Assembly: GCA_039881145.1 (NCBI GenBank) | Contig: JAYKKI010000091.1 | Location: 1,674,001 to 1,738,000, forward strand | Direction of reading: 5' to 3' | Source of the DNA: Druceiella hillmani | Lineage: Eukaryota; Arthropoda; Insecta; Lepidoptera; Hepialidae | DNA: 64,000 nucleotides | In this document: positions 47,920-58,277 of the stretch, one piece after another | Numbering within the stretch: position 1 is the stretch's first letter | Layout: each line of letters begins with the position of its first letter | Notes under the pieces: generated by a model | The model's input: only the letters and a program-made list of their open reading frames with translations | Told to the model about the DNA's origin: nothing | Database searches by the model: none | Translations under genes and position numbers: made by a program

Positions 47920-48620
47920 AATTGGACGCTGAATTGAGGTTCAACAATTTTGTATCTTCGATATGCGGATGATACCACCTTGTTCGCAACTAGTATTCGT
48001 CATATGGAGAATATGCGACAAAGGATGGAAAGCATCAGACAAATTGGGATTGAAAATTAATACCAATAAGACGAACATCATGATTGTTGACTGTGCTAGC
48101 GATAACTCGCCCGAAATCACACAACTCGTTCGAGCATTAGTGTTCCCCGTTTTTTTCTACGCCTCAGAAACATGGACACTACTTGAAAAAAGGTAAACGC
48201 GCTGAAAATGTGGTGTTGGATAAGTATGTTTGGAGTATCGTGGACTGAGTTCCGTATTAATGCATCCATGCTCAAAAAGTCTGTAACAGGCAGCGTTTGT
48301 TCAATATTGCAGAAACACATAATTATTGTTTTTGGAAACGCATTGCGCCGTAGCGAAATTATTGAACACCTCATGGTACAGGACAAAGTGGAAGGTACCA
48401 GACTACGTGGGAGAGCGCCGATGAGATGGACAGACCGGTTCAAGGCAGCCATGGACATTCTTCTACACGTATGCACCCGGAGCGCGGCTGCCAGACAGGA
48501 ATGGCTATATTCTATAACTTAACACACGATATATTCTATAACTTAACACTCGTCTACAACACACTTTACATAATGACTATGCCACTCTGTCAAGAGTGTA
48601 TCGACTAAAAAGAAGAAGTT
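47920..48620 (+). mobile_element. 5'-truncated RTE-like non-LTR retrotransposon
   Basis: Only the end of the reverse transcriptase and the post-RT region remain, as is usual for aborted target-primed reverse transcription. A short 3' untranslated tail ends in GACTAAAAAGAAGAAG (about 48603-48618). It is a different subfamily from the copy at 31200, judged by the wording of the post-RT region. A (CGCA)n tract lies just downstream. Confidence 0.8.
47930..48522 (+). pseudogene. RTE-like reverse transcriptase C-terminal part, broken
   Basis: From about 47956 the frame reads LRYADDTTLFATS, with the catalytic YADD at 47962-47973, then HMENMRQRMESI and a stop. The next frame gives LGLKINTNKTNIMI (about 48040). 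A deletion then leads to LVFPVFFYASETWTLLEKR (about 48130). The post-RT frame from 48208 reads MWCWISMFGVSWTEFRINAS, then VEGTRLRGRAPMRWTDRFKA (about 48390), and ends with CTRSAAARQEWLYSIT, stop at 48520. These blocks keep the family order. Frameshifts and a deletion between the thumb and the post-RT part make it inactive. Confidence 0.85.
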
Positions 48621-48632
48621 ATAAATAAATTA

Positions 48633-48725
48633 CGCACGCACGCGGACACGCACGCACGCACGAACGAAAACGCACACGTGCGCGCACGCACACACGCGTA
48701 TACGCACATGCACTCAAACACAAAA
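48633..48725. repeat. (CGCA)n / (CA)n imperfect microsatellite
   Basis: CGCACGCACG-type repeats degrade into CACACG and CACATG words. It follows the retrotransposon end after a short A+T link and may have grown from it. Confidence 0.9.
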
Positions 48726-50280
48726 CTAAAGTACAAATTGTGCGAATTCAAATGAAACTCAACCCACATAATGATTATTTTAAAACCGTAAATTTAAAAT
48801 CTTGAGACTGGGGATATTCGGAAACGAGAATTGTCCTTAGGCGAATTACTACGTAATATAGTCAAAAACTTAATACTTTGTCGGATGCAAGTCGCGATCT
48901 TGAAAACATGTATACATAATTCATATTCGACTCGTGTATTAAACTTAAAAATAAGTTGTATTTCTTAAAGCCAAAAAATGTAATAGAAATGTTCTACTTA
49001 TTAGTGTAAATCTAAATATTGTAAGTTGATTATTCATAAAAAACCGGTAAAATGCGTGGGCGCAAAAAATAGGTTTCCACAATTGCCTACATCTCTTAAA
49101 ATTGTCAATACGAATTAATCAAAATAATTTTAATTGAAAGTTATAATCAAATTGTCGATAAGAGTTTTTATTTTGAAACAATTTTACATATTTTACAGTA
49201 TTAACGCAAAATTAGGCCATATGCATATAATAAAATGGAGGACGAGCTACGAGTATTTCGAAACGTTACGTACGTAATCCAAAAACTAAATGTTTAATTT
49301 GAAATTTATAAATATTACTTTTTACAATAAAATTCATTTATCAAAATATACTTTATTGAACGTGATAATTATGAATAAGACAGAAATATTTCTGCATAAA
49401 GAAAACGCAAAAAAATCTTCAACGATAAACACGAAAGAAACAAGAAAATGAAAACTAAACCGGAGATACAAATCAAGCCTACGTGCTCTCCCCGCTCGAG
49501 CACTGAACTCATGCGGAAGTGAGGATCGAATCAGGCTCACCCCACCAGACTAGACTCAGTACGTTTCCGTGACGACTTTCCCTAATGGGGCATGCAAGAT
49601 GAATTGAAAACAATGGTTATACGAATGCAGTGCCCTTAGGATGTGAGCTAAATTCTGATTAAGTGAATGTTATGCAGCCTCATTTTCATTCGGTATTTTG
49701 TGCGTAGGTTTGTTATAACGAAATAAATGTTTTTAATTAAAAACAGAAGCATTACCTTGTTCTATACTCCAACAATAAAATTGATGCTCGCGACTTAACA
49801 ACAATAAAAATTGTGGATAAATTTTGGAATACTATTAAATGCGCTTTGGCTTCCACTATCTTCTGTAGTTTAGAATAGATCGCGAAAATTTACGATTGGT
49901 TAATCGTAAAACACCAGAGAATTTACGTACTCTACGCTTTCGAACATAAAATATACCTATAATATATTATGCATACATAAAAGTGACATCAGTTAATGAC
50001 ACAATTTACCCAATCGAGTGACGAGTATCAAATATAAATCGGTAAACGTATACGAATATGAAAAAAACAATAATTTAAAGGTAGGCGACTTCCTTTTTAA
50101 AAGTGACGCCCGACTGAAAACAAATCAAACGCAGAAGTGGATTTTATTTTTTATATAATTTTTTTCCTGTAGAATTGTTTTTCCAACTCATTCAAACACA
50201 CGTCTATGAAAACGGAACGAATTTTACAGTATATCATAAAATGTGTTACCTACTCATATCTATCATCAAAAACTATGGGA
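48726..50280. other. AT-rich with one small C+G-rich patch
   Basis: The patch at 49480-49580 includes GGATCGAATC (49523-49532), the complement of a tRNA box-B-like word, but no tRNA fold or box A is present at proper spacing. Nothing else was recognised. Confidence 0.45.
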
Positions 50281-50284
50281 GTTC

Positions 50285-50930
50285 TTTTTAACCGACTTCA
50301 AAAAAAGAGGAGTTTCTTAATTCAGCGGAATTATTTTTATGTATATTCAGCGATAATTCTTTACTGAGAGAACCGAGAACGATTTCGATTATTCTTTTTT
50401 TATTTGAAAAGGGTACTATAGGGGTAGTCCCATATAAATAGAATGACGATCTGATGATAAGGTCCGACATGAACGATGGAACTCCTTAACGAATGGCAGT
50501 AAATCAACTATGATTCAAAATATTTACTACGGGTAGTTGTTACTTTACAAAATAACTACAACACTTATCAGATCAGAGTCTAATGACGAGTTCTAGAGAT
50601 GAACAATGAAAATCCTTAACGGATGTTAGTAAATCAACCGTGATTAAAGACATTTGCTACTAGTAATTGTTACTTTGTAAAATAACTATACCGTCGATCA
50701 GATCAGGGTTTGATGACAAGTTCTGAAGATGAATAATGTAACTCCTTAACGGAACATATTAAATCAGTCGTGATTCAATATATTTGCTATTGGTTTGTTG
50801 TTAGTTTAGGTATTAATTTGCAAAATCTGATATTGGATTCCGGATATGGAGAACGGAACTCGTCAACGGCTAACAGATAACCACTGGCGGTTACTACTAT
50901 CACTTTATGTGTTGTTGATAACTAACTTAG
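50285..50930 (+). repeat. lepidopteran-type dispersed repeat with internal 130-bp tandem units
   Basis: It opens with TTTTAACCGACTTCAAAAAA and AGAGGAGTTTCTTAATTC. It then contains GGGGTAGTCCCATATAAAT and GACGATCTGATGAT, a succession I recall from a repeat abundant in moths and butterflies. The 3' half is arranged as tandem units starting at 50451, 50580, 50710 and 50827. Each carries GATGAAC.ATGGAACTCC, TTAACGGATG and AAATCAACCGTGATT-like words. The minus frame at 50288-50470 is an artefact. Confidence 0.65.
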
Positions 50931-51368
50931 ACAAAAAGGAAATTAACTTTACACTAGCTTTTGCCCGTGACTTTTAATATTTTGTAATATTCTAAGAAAG
51001 AAAATAAACGAATGTTAGTCATAACGTGATGATTCATATTATTAATCACCAAAAATTCTAAAATAAAATATCTTTTAAAAAATCAACTTCAAAAGAAAAT
51101 AAATAAAGTCCTAAAAATGAAAAAAAAAATAATTAACTCAAAATAGGTACCTACTTATTCGCAATAAATAACCAAGTTATTATTTTCGGTGCCAGCACCG
51201 CCGATCAACTTAAACAAATGTAAAGCTTTATGTTAGAAATACGCCCTTTATGAATCTATTTCGTATTACGAGTATATTGTTGTTGATGAAAATTTACGAA
51301 GATGACTTAGAAGTTCAGGTTTTAAATTTACAATACTAATTAAATTAAATTATAAATTATAGTATATA
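50931..51368. other. AT-rich; possible further repeat start
   Basis: ACACTAGCTTTTGCCCGTGAC at about 50952 resembles another insect repeat opening. The rest is A+T-rich without features. Confidence 0.35.
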
Positions 51369-51374
51369 TAATAA

Positions 51375-51460
51375 TATAAAATAACCTAACCTAACTTACC
51401 ATAACCTTGTCTAACCTAACCTAACATAATCTAACTCAACCTTACCAAACCTTTATACTT
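51375..51460. repeat. degenerate CCTAA-type interstitial repeat
   Basis: CTAACCTAACC and related words (TTACCATAACC, TAACATAATCTAAC) repeat about a dozen times with frequent changes. CCTAA is the complement of the insect telomeric TTAGG unit. Poor order and internal location argue for an old interstitial tract rather than a telomere. Confidence 0.6.
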
Positions 51461-51669
51461 ATTATAAAATAATCTTCCCCACGTCTGCTCCTCCGTGTAT
51501 GACCTATAAACTACACCACAAAACAGTTTTCTCCATCTCCGCTCCTCTGTATATTACCTAATATAAAGAAAGCCTTTATATTTAGGCTGAAATAAATAAG
51601 AAATCGAGATACATTTCACTCATAAAATATAATAGTAATGTATGGATGAACTGCGCTGTATGTGACCTA

Positions 51670-51684
51670 ATATATATATATATA

Positions 51685-51742
<58 letters not shown>
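51670..51742. repeat. (TA)n-(TG)n-(TA)n microsatellite
   Basis: A TA run (51670-51684), then TG (to 51697), then TA to 51742. The minus frame at 51582-51776 is a Tyr-Ile artefact of this tract. Confidence 0.95.
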
Positions 51743-51745
<3 letters not shown>

Positions 51746-51836
51746 AATTAGGAGCACCGCTGTACATTCTGTTCATTACTTACCTAATTTAAAATCACTT
51801 AACTTATTACTAAATAGTATTAGTAGTACTCAAGTA

Positions 51837-51890
51837 ACAAAACTGTAGAATAAAATACAATTAATTCTGTATTTTAATCTACAGTTTTGT
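51837..51890. repeat. 23-bp inverted repeat, 8-nt loop
   Basis: ACAAAACTGTAGA... at 51837-51859 is complemented at 51868-51890 with a single mismatch. Loop 51860-51867. Confidence 0.9.
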
Positions 51891-52264
51891 AACCCTAAAA
51901 ATGATTATTCTCATGTCAATTCATTACACTGTGCACAAGATACTGAATTACTAGGATACAGTGATGAATCAATGAAATGAAACTCACACGGTGATGACGT
52001 TGGTAACTACAGAGGTACTTCCTCCATCAGAGGAAAAAGGAAAAATGAACAGTAAGCTCATCCATATGGAAACCCACAAAGGATGGATTATCATACTTAA
52101 CAGACAATACTAATGATGGAACTTACATTATAAAAATTGAAATAGTCAATAGAAAAAATATTGAACGGTTATCAGCAAAGGAGCAGTAGATACGAGCTAG
52201 ATATAATGTAAAAGATTCCAGTGATGATATTTTCATTACTAGAAATGTAACAAACTAATAATAC

Positions 52265-52340
52265 AAATATATACTAGCTAATAATTTAACATATAATTTA
52301 ATAATTTAACATCATTTAATAATTTAATAATTTAACATCC
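52265..52340. repeat. TTTAATAATTTAACAT imperfect tandem repeat
   Basis: AATAATTTAACAT-type words recur four to five times over 52265-52340 with small length changes. Confidence 0.75.
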
Positions 52341-52443
52341 AAAATTTCAATTTTTGTTTGCTGCAATAGAATCAAATATCCTTTGGCTATCAAATGAACA
52401 TTAAAATTAAACCTCACCTTTAGGGGGAATTGAATATCAAAAC

Positions 52444-52504
52444 CCCACACTCTTTAAAAAATGTAAAATTGATATTCAATTTTACATTTTTTAAAGAGTG
52501 TGGG
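52444..52504. repeat. 29-bp perfect inverted repeat, 3-nt loop
   Basis: CCCACACTCTTTAAAAAATG... at 52444-52472 is exactly complemented at 52476-52504, with loop TAT. One of the tightest long hairpins in the window. Confidence 0.95.
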
Positions 52505-52769
52505 TTTTTTTGAATCTAGGATTGCTTCCCTTGTCATTGAATGCAACTTATGTCATTTTCATAAAAAAAAATTGAATATTTTATATGTTATACGAAGAAA
52601 TAAATGAAAAACGACGATTTTCGACATTCAATTTGTCACTTTTATTACGAAAACATTTTGCAAAAAATATCAAATATCTAGAGTACTACTACGGGTACGT
52701 AATTGGTATTATAATTAACTTTGGAATCAAAATCAACTTTAGCAACATTATAATCTCCTTAGGAACATT

Positions 52770-53650
52770 ATAATAAATTTAAACAAGAAATTTGAGCAAC
52801 AAAAGGAAAAAAGCAAAAAGAATTATCCTCGCACACCTCGTATTCATAGGCAGGATTTGTCGAGCTTTTGTTACACATGCCATACACACAGTTTATGCAA
52901 GGGATACAGCATATCCAGTCTGCAGCAAGGCGGTAGAACGGGAAGTCACACCTACATATGTAAGAGAAGTTGTTGTCCTTCTTCATGCCCTTCTTTCTTC
53001 CCTTCTTGTGGACTAAAGCAAGAGAAACATCGACATTGGATGAAGTCTCGACTTTCGCAGGCGGTGCAGCAGAAACTGGTGAGAAAATTGAGTCATCCTC
53101 AATAGCTGGGTCAGCCTCAACAACTGACGCATCATTTTCGACTTCCGAGGTATCATCGATTGTCGTTTAAGCTGGCCTCAAATTTTCGAAAAAAACTCTT
53201 TGATCTCGTCAGGACCCACTGATGTCTTTTAAGTCTCATTATTTGTAGGCAGTCTCTGCGTGAGGTTGTTCCGAGCTGTAAAGTCGTTCACAAAGTTACA
53301 GCCCGACAAGTTGTATTTCCACTGCATTACAACTCATCCTTTCTTATTGAAAAACATCTTAACGATGGTTCGGATGTCGGTCTTTGTGCAAGGAAAGCCC
53401 AGTCTAGGTTTGGCTATTAATTTCTTACTCTGAGGCGACAAAACAGTGGTATGGCCCAGCTTCCCTTCTTGTCTGTGACGGAAATGTTAAGAATGGTGGT
53501 CCTATTAATTTTATACTTCTCAGTAGCAGCAACCTGGCTAAGTGAACCCGCTCTCACATCTGCAACGGTTTTTGCAAGGCTTCATCGCTATAATTTTTAT
53601 AGTTTTGGGCACCCAGTTTTCTTTTATGGTTCTGATCTTTGTGGTTTATT
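52770..53650 (-). mobile_element. pogo/Tigger-type DNA transposon, internally deleted
   Basis: Coding scraps in the right order on the minus strand match a pogo/Tigger transposase whose DDE core has been removed. Terminal repeats were not found, so the outer limits are those of the coding remains only. Short length and preserved ends of the protein suggest a deletion-derivative copy rather than random fragmentation. Confidence 0.6.
52780..53645 (-). pseudogene. pogo/Tigger-like transposase remnant lacking the DDE core
   Basis: On the minus strand NHKRKTGCPK (about 53625) is followed by AKTVADVRAGSLSQVAATEK and YKINRTTI (about 53580-53500), a Pipsqueak-type helix-turn-helix. FPCTKTDIRTIVKMF (about 53400) and NFVNDFTARNNLTQRL (about 53300-53250) match the CENP-B-type HTH that follows. 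EIKEFFSKI marks the linker into the DDE domain, but the reading jumps at about 53170 to an acidic stretch (VENDASVVEADPAIEDDS) and a basic HKKGRKKGMKK. It ends in a Cys-rich tail with DWICCIPCINCVYGMC (52920-52873), like the PHD-like C-terminal finger of some insect Tigger proteins. Frameshifts and stops are present. Confidence 0.6.
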
Positions 53651-54855
53651 TGTGAATACAAGTGAACACAAGGTTAATCTAAAACAAATTTTAAAAAAAC
53701 ATATATACCAACAAATAAGTCACAAATGCACATATTTATATCTTACGTAAATAATAATATAAACTTACCCAAAACTGAAGATCCAAATAGCATTAAGACG
53801 TATTTACGCATCACACTACAGACACCAATGACAAACAAGCTCGGACTAGTCGGTGAGTCAGGCGATCGCAATACTACCCACTGCACCCGCCCTACGCCAC
53901 CCAAGATCACACGAGTTTGCTGCGCATACGTTTAAACCATATTTTGGAGCTCTGTTAAAATAGCCCCAAAAACTGTCAAAGTTACCCTTTAACGTCAATT
54001 TAACCCTGTTTTACGTATATAGTATGTATTTAGTAGGTAGTTCATCTACATTTATTTTAATGAAGATATATCAATTCGTATACAAATCTAATATACACTG
54101 ACTTATTACTGGTGTTATCAAAATAATTATTTTTACATAGATCCAAACTTTGAGGAAGAATTATATCTTTCGTAATTATAATAGAGAAATTGGCCAAGTC
54201 TTACCTAGCTATCCTGTCATACATAAACATTTTCTCATTGTAGAGCATATATAAACACTCTTTGATTTTTCTGTTAGGCATTTTAACATTATTTGTAGTT
54301 GTAGCAACCTAATGTGTAAGCAAACAACAGATAGACAGATTTGGATTCGTATACCGACTAAATGCAATAATTTGTTGAATACTGCATAATTTTCCCGTTG
54401 CCTACCTCAAAATATATTCGGACTACACTGAGGTGTGAAACACATTTTATGTTAACTTATACATCCAAAAGAAATTCCGATTACCCTTGATCCTTGATTT
54501 TATATTTTCATCTATCCATTCCCAGTACAGAGACATACTCGTAAACGTACCACAGTAAATTCGCGTCAAATATATCACAATGAAATACACTGCCACATTA
54601 CTCAACGTATACGACACTCCATAAATCTTTTTTATATAGGTATCAAATCTTTGAATTATCACTTAAAATCCTTTCACTCGGGATTTCGTCTCTATTGCTT
54701 CAATTATTCTTATTTATAGGCTAAGTATTTCAGTCTACAGCAAGTCGAGTCGTCACAGCGACTGATTGACCCAATTGTGTGAATCCAAAAAGAAAAATAA
54801 CTAAATTGAAATTAATCATCGCCTATGATCACATCAACTCATCGAAAACGTTGGG
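53651..54855. other. AT-rich; one C+G-richer patch
   Basis: A patch at 53840-53930 is richer in C+G, and the 69-codon plus frame over it is not recognised. The rest is A+T-rich without features. Confidence 0.45.
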
Positions 54856-54858
54856 ACT

Positions 54859-54883
54859 ACACACACACACACACACACATAAA

Positions 54884-54938
<55 letters not shown>
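54859..54938. repeat. (AC)n-(GT)n-(AT)n microsatellite
   Basis: (AC)10 is followed by ATAAATGTGTGTGT, so the AC and GT parts form a small palindrome. An AT run to 54938 follows. Frames on both strands here are artefacts. Confidence 0.95.
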
Positions 54939-54942
<4 letters not shown>

Positions 54943-54944
54943 AG

Positions 54945-55165
54945 TTTGGTATCTATGCTTAAAGTACGCGAGAATTTTGACGGGCGAGTCGCTCGCAGGG
55001 TCACGTGCTATTAAAAGTGTATTGCCAATATAGAACGACAGCAAATTGCTGGGCTGCTATTGGCTAACCGTCGCTTCCTTCCCGCTCCACCCACTACGAC
55101 CACACCTTCTTCTGATGCGATTACATTCATTCAGTAATCCGTTATTTCAACATATTCGACAATAG
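54945..55165. promoter_or_regulatory. candidate promoter-like block with CCAAT box
   Basis: A C+G-richer island with GCGAGTCGCTCGC near 54984, TCACGTG near 55000 and a reversed CCAAT box in CTATTGGCTAAC near 55058. It is followed by pyrimidine-rich CTTCCTTCCCGCTCCACCC. No exon is recognised. The function is inferred from composition and motifs. Confidence 0.22.
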
Positions 55166-55805
55166 CGACTGAACACCAATAGACACTTCATTTGTTGAGA
55201 GATTGACAGCTAAGCATAAATTCCTATTTGTGAGAAGAAAATGCCTTGATTATCGTAATTGGGATTATTACATATATTTACATATATTACAACTACTGTA
55301 CTTTGAGCCGTTTTTTGTAGTACGAAATTCTGGTTTCGTTTAAATTTTATGTCGCCATCTTTGTAAAAATCATGACATAAAGCATGAATGACTAACATGT
55401 TTTAAATAACCAGTGATTTTAATTTTATTAATTAAATGCAGAAACAGTATATTCCGCTTATAGGCTTCATTGATATGATTAAAAAGGAAGATGAAAGAAA
55501 TTACTCAACTTTAAAAATATTCAAGTAGATGAAAATATGATTCACGTATTTCTATTGAAATGATATTCTTACAATATATGTGAAGTTCAAATTAGGAAGA
55601 ATAAGGATACAGTAGGAAGAATAAAATGGAAAGGTAGGAATAAGTTTCTTCACACTTATTCACTGGAAACGAGGAAACCTCGCTCTGAGATTGAAATTTT
55701 AATAAAACTAGCTGCTACAGTTTTACCCTGAACAATCTTATACACAATTGGCAAGATGTCTGACATTTAAATAAAAATATTAACCAAGAACTACAAAATA
55801 ACTTG
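55166..55805. other. AT-rich, nothing recognised
   Basis: Possibly includes the eroded 5' part of the reverse transcriptase remnant that follows. No clear motif was found before 55810. Confidence 0.4.
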
Positions 55806-55809
55806 ACAA

Positions 55810-56640
55810 CAATATCTTTCATTACAATTTATCAAAGAAACCCAGATTCAATCTCAACTGCTATTATTGATTTGAATGAAGACCACTGTCTGATCAGTCA
55901 GTGGGATAAAAAAATGGGGCTTGTTCATTAATTCTGCCAAGGCTAACATCATCGGCAGTCAAAGACTCATTCTCACGCTTTACATGCTGAGTTTGCCACA
56001 GTTGTCACAATACAGTACCGTGATTCCTTTTTCCCCAATTGCCCATTGATCGATCAAAATCTCAATTAGCAACCTAGATTAACGATGTTATTCGTCGTAT
56101 CTTCAGGCGAATAAACTTTTTAAAGTGACTTTAAAACTTTCAACCAATTAAAACTAAAGTTTGCCTTTGCCAAACATCTACTTCCTCTGCTTGACTATGG
56201 AGATGTATGTTATCTGGATCAGTCTGTAGGTCCCTGAACTAAGTTAAATCGTCTTTATGCATATCTTTCACCTCAGAAAATATGATACCATTATACCAAA
56301 TATGATACCAGTTTCGGTCTCGTCTCAAATGGTTGGTGATTCGTGATCGATATAATCTTCATATTCTTTCACTTCTCTTTAATGTTTTGAAAATTTCTAG
56401 TTGTCCTTCATAGTTTACATCAAAATGTTACTGCCTTAGTTGGTTATTACCTTTATTTGCGTTCTAAAAGCTCCTTATACTCTTCATTCCTGATCATCAT
56501 ACTACCTTCTATGGAAGGCGATTCATAATATATGCTATCAGGTTGTGGAATTTACATATCAACATATGAAATGCTCCCTTTACCTATATATTTTTTTACA
56601 AAAATAATTTATCCTCCTTTCTATTTTCCTCCCATATTCT
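55810..56640 (+). pseudogene. Jockey/CR1-like reverse transcriptase 3' remnant
   Basis: The plus strand, with several frameshifts, reads IYQRNPDSISTAIIDLNE, then LISQWDKKMGL (about 55890), INSAKANIIGSQR (about 55930) and INDVIRRIFRRINFLK (about 56080). It continues LLLPLLDYGDVCYLDQSV (about 56176), LKWLVIRDRYNLHILSLLF (about 56326) and YAIRLWNL (about 56531). This is the thumb and post-RT order of Jockey/CR1-type non-LTR retrotransposons: the W.....GL.IN..K block, the H/LLP.LDY block and the final I.LWN block. YADD itself is not readable. The element is 5'-truncated or eroded, and the exact clade is uncertain. A GT-rich minisatellite follows. Confidence 0.7.
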
Positions 56641-56710
56641 ATTCATTTCCTCTTATCCTTGTAATTTATAGGTTTATACATATAAGCATGTCCATTTATA
56701 CGTATATACT

Positions 56711-57055
56711 CGTATGTACATGTGTCTGTGTCTATGCCTGTGCGTGTGTTCGAGCGTGTGCGTTTACGTGTGTGTACCTGTCCGTGTACGTGTCTGTGTA
56801 TGTGTGTGTGTTAGTGTACCTATCCGTGTGCGTGTGCATGTGAATGTGGGTGTGCGTGTACGTATCTGTGTGTGTGTATGCGTGCATGTGCGTGTGTAAG
56901 TCAGCGTATGTGCCCCGTATGTTGCTGCCGTGTACGTCTTCGTGTGTGTCTGTATGTGTTTCTGTGTATGCAGATGCGTGTATCTGTGTTCTCAGATGCG
57001 TGTATCGTGAGTCTTTGTATATCTACGTGTATGTCTGCGAGTGTCTGCTTGTGCA
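56711..57055. repeat. GT-rich degenerate minisatellite
   Basis: About 350 bp of GTGTGTGCGTG/GTGTCTGTG/GTACGTGT words with irregular C and A interruptions. Several Cys-Val-rich frames on both strands (for example 56532-56843, 56714-57074) arise from it and are not genes. Confidence 0.9.
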
Positions 57056-57940
57056 TAGTATTTTTATAAGATAGACGCAGAAAAAAGGATAGGTACATTT
57101 TGTTACAAAACAATAGAAGTAAAAACAATTTTTTTCGTCATTCAAAGTTCAAAGGGTTTCCGTTCCATTTAAAGCGTTTCCGTCCTTGAGGCTTCAAACT
57201 CTCAAATATCTCACTTAAACTTTGCTTCTTGATTTGCAGCAGTACAACAGTGAACTTAAAAAGTAATACTACTTATCATAAGTAAGTCAACTTTTGTTTA
57301 ATTTTGTAATATATATTGTTCGCAAACATTCACAGCTATTTGAAATTAATATAATGTTAAACACAGCGATAACTTTAATGTAGTGGAATATTCTTTATTG
57401 AATATTTCGATACTATAAATAGTTAAGTACATTAATTTTCAAATAATAATTTTATCAATATGTACAATAGTACTGCAATTGCAGTTTATTCAACGTACTA
57501 AATATTTTTTGATAATGGTATTAATTGTATTGCTAAAAAATCAGTCAGTGCCGATGTAATATTTTGGCTAGAATTTTAATTATTATATACTAATGAATAA
57601 AATTTTCAATGGGGATATATCTCAAGGACATTTTCATATTTAATGATGTCATTTATGATATTTTATAATATTAATACAAAATATATCCTGTTATATCGTG
57701 GTATCAATGCTTTTATTTTATTACTACTACTATTTTTATAGTGCAGTGGCAATAAATTATTTTTCTTATAATATATGCATTATACTGATATATCGACATC
57801 TTCCAGGTTACTTTCTAGTATGATATTTTATCAATTCTTTTATTTGTATGATAATTATAATCCTTATATTTATTAAAACATGCATGATTTATTAATTTTC
57901 CGTTAAAAATTCCTAAAAGGCAAGGTAATTAGAGAAACAT

Positions 57941-57986
57941 ACATAAATATTTTGATATGTAATACATAAATATTTTGATATGTAAA
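57941..57986. repeat. 23-bp tandem duplication
   Basis: ACATAAATATTTTGATATGT plus AAT is repeated exactly at 57941-57963 and 57964-57986. Confidence 0.95.
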
Positions 57987-58225
57987 ACTGATTACTAAGA
58001 AGAAACATTACCGTTTGCATGCAAGATTTCACAACAGGCTGCTCTGGGAAAAGAGAAAATGATACAAACCAATTTTTAAATAAGCAGCACCTTCAATAAA
58101 TTTATACTAATAAATGTATGCGAGAGAACTTATAGTGATATACTGGAAAACTAATTCTATTTCTAATAAGCATTCAACATTTTTATCATTAGTATCCGTA
58201 TCTATGGCACTGGATATAAGCGTGT

Positions 58226-58226
58226 G

Positions 58227-58274
<48 letters not shown>
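58226..58274. repeat. (AT)n microsatellite
   Basis: An AT run with one ACAT interruption near 58241. Confidence 0.95.

Positions 58275-58277
<3 letters not shown>

Noticed and set aside
49495..49560. Possible tRNA gene on the minus strand (GATTCGATCC box-B word)
   Set aside because: There is no box A at proper spacing and no cloverleaf or acceptor stem can be drawn. At most it is a SINE scrap.
51375..51460. Telomere
   Set aside because: The CCTAA-like units are irregular, short and internal, with unique sequence on both sides.
56532..57128. Cys/Val-rich frames over the GT-rich tract
   Set aside because: Low-complexity translation of a minisatellite on both strands; no signal peptide or cysteine framework that would suggest a secreted peptide.
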